Positions 63,954 to 64,000 of a stretch of 64,000 bases of DNA are shown in pieces. The position numbers and the translations under genes were made by a program. Source of the DNA: Paralithodes platypus (Eukaryota; Arthropoda; Malacostraca; Decapoda; Lithodidae); NCBI GenBank assembly GCA_032716605.1, contig CM064569.1, positions 9,544,180 through 9,608,179 of the forward strand, read 5' to 3'. The notes below the pieces were generated by a model that was not told where the DNA came from, did no database searches, and saw only the letters and a list, made by a program, of their open reading frames with translations. Numbering within the stretch: the first letter of the stretch is position 1; the number at the start of each line of letters is the position of its first letter.

Positions 63954-64000
63954 ATGTTCATTGTTACTGAAAACTAAATCAAGAATATTAATACCTTTAG

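Larger units (their letters stand above)
61532..64000 (-). mobile_element. CR1-A copy, best preserved, continuing past the window end
   Basis: Octamers at 61532, 3'UTR, and ORF2 up to the endonuclease end. Only one nonsense change is seen across about 2.2 kb of coding sequence (TAA at about 63585, where sister copies have AAA/AAG). It closely matches the outer copy at 34728-37580 and 29126-30535. The 5' part lies outside. Confidence 0.93.

Overview
This window looks like gene-poor repeat DNA from a large animal genome, most probably a decapod crustacean. That attribution is an inference from the retrotransposon families and the density of their truncated 3' ends; no host gene fixes the taxon. 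I see no convincing single-copy host gene, rRNA, tRNA or CRISPR. The one long open frame not clearly inside a known element is a 324-codon ORF with a coiled coil and NGDK repeats on the minus strand at 4476-5450.

The dominant component is one CR1-like non-LTR retrotransposon (called CR1-A here). It is about 4.2-4.3 kb, with ORF1 (coiled coil plus SGNH/GDSL esterase), ORF2 (APE endonuclease, reverse transcriptase with FADD, conserved C-terminal region), a 3'UTR of about 200 bp and a tail of octamers (TTCTTATG)n. Many copies are 5' truncated, some to the last 70-250 bp. Large copies lie at 1-1712 (+), 9024-9998 (+), 14289-16915 (+), 19655-21503 (+), 21768-23404 (-), 29126-30535 joined to 34728-37580 (-), 30536-34727 (-), 47785-49484 (-), 49485-51911 (-), 53237-57508 (+, full length) and 61532-64000 (-, best preserved, running off the window). 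Two other CR1-type 3' ends (CR1-B and CR1-C) are present.

Other retroelements are family B (39.1-42.2 and 42.8-45.8 kb, inside a tandem 3.67-kb segmental duplication), family C (57.85-60.04 kb, with an uninterrupted RT ORF), a Jockey-like element split into three pieces (52.69-61.32 kb), family D C-terminal fragments, and two weak LTR-like segments. Non-autonomous DNA transposons and MITEs are common. They include a 1.4-kb element with long TIRs and a 9-bp target duplication (6935-8341), a 1.7-kb element with 112-bp TIRs (24282-26006), a 1.05-kb element (46731-47784), TTAA-flanked MITEs of about 360-470 bp, and a family with CTATAG ends.

The main story is nesting. At 52.35-61.47 kb a CTATAG MITE appears to contain the Jockey-like element, which contains a full CR1-A and a stack of CR1-B, CR1-A tail and family C. 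At 29.1-37.6 kb one full CR1-A copy is inserted inside another. A shared host repeat at about 11.9-13.3 kb and 24.0-26.1 kb provides reciprocal empty sites that date several insertions relative to each other.
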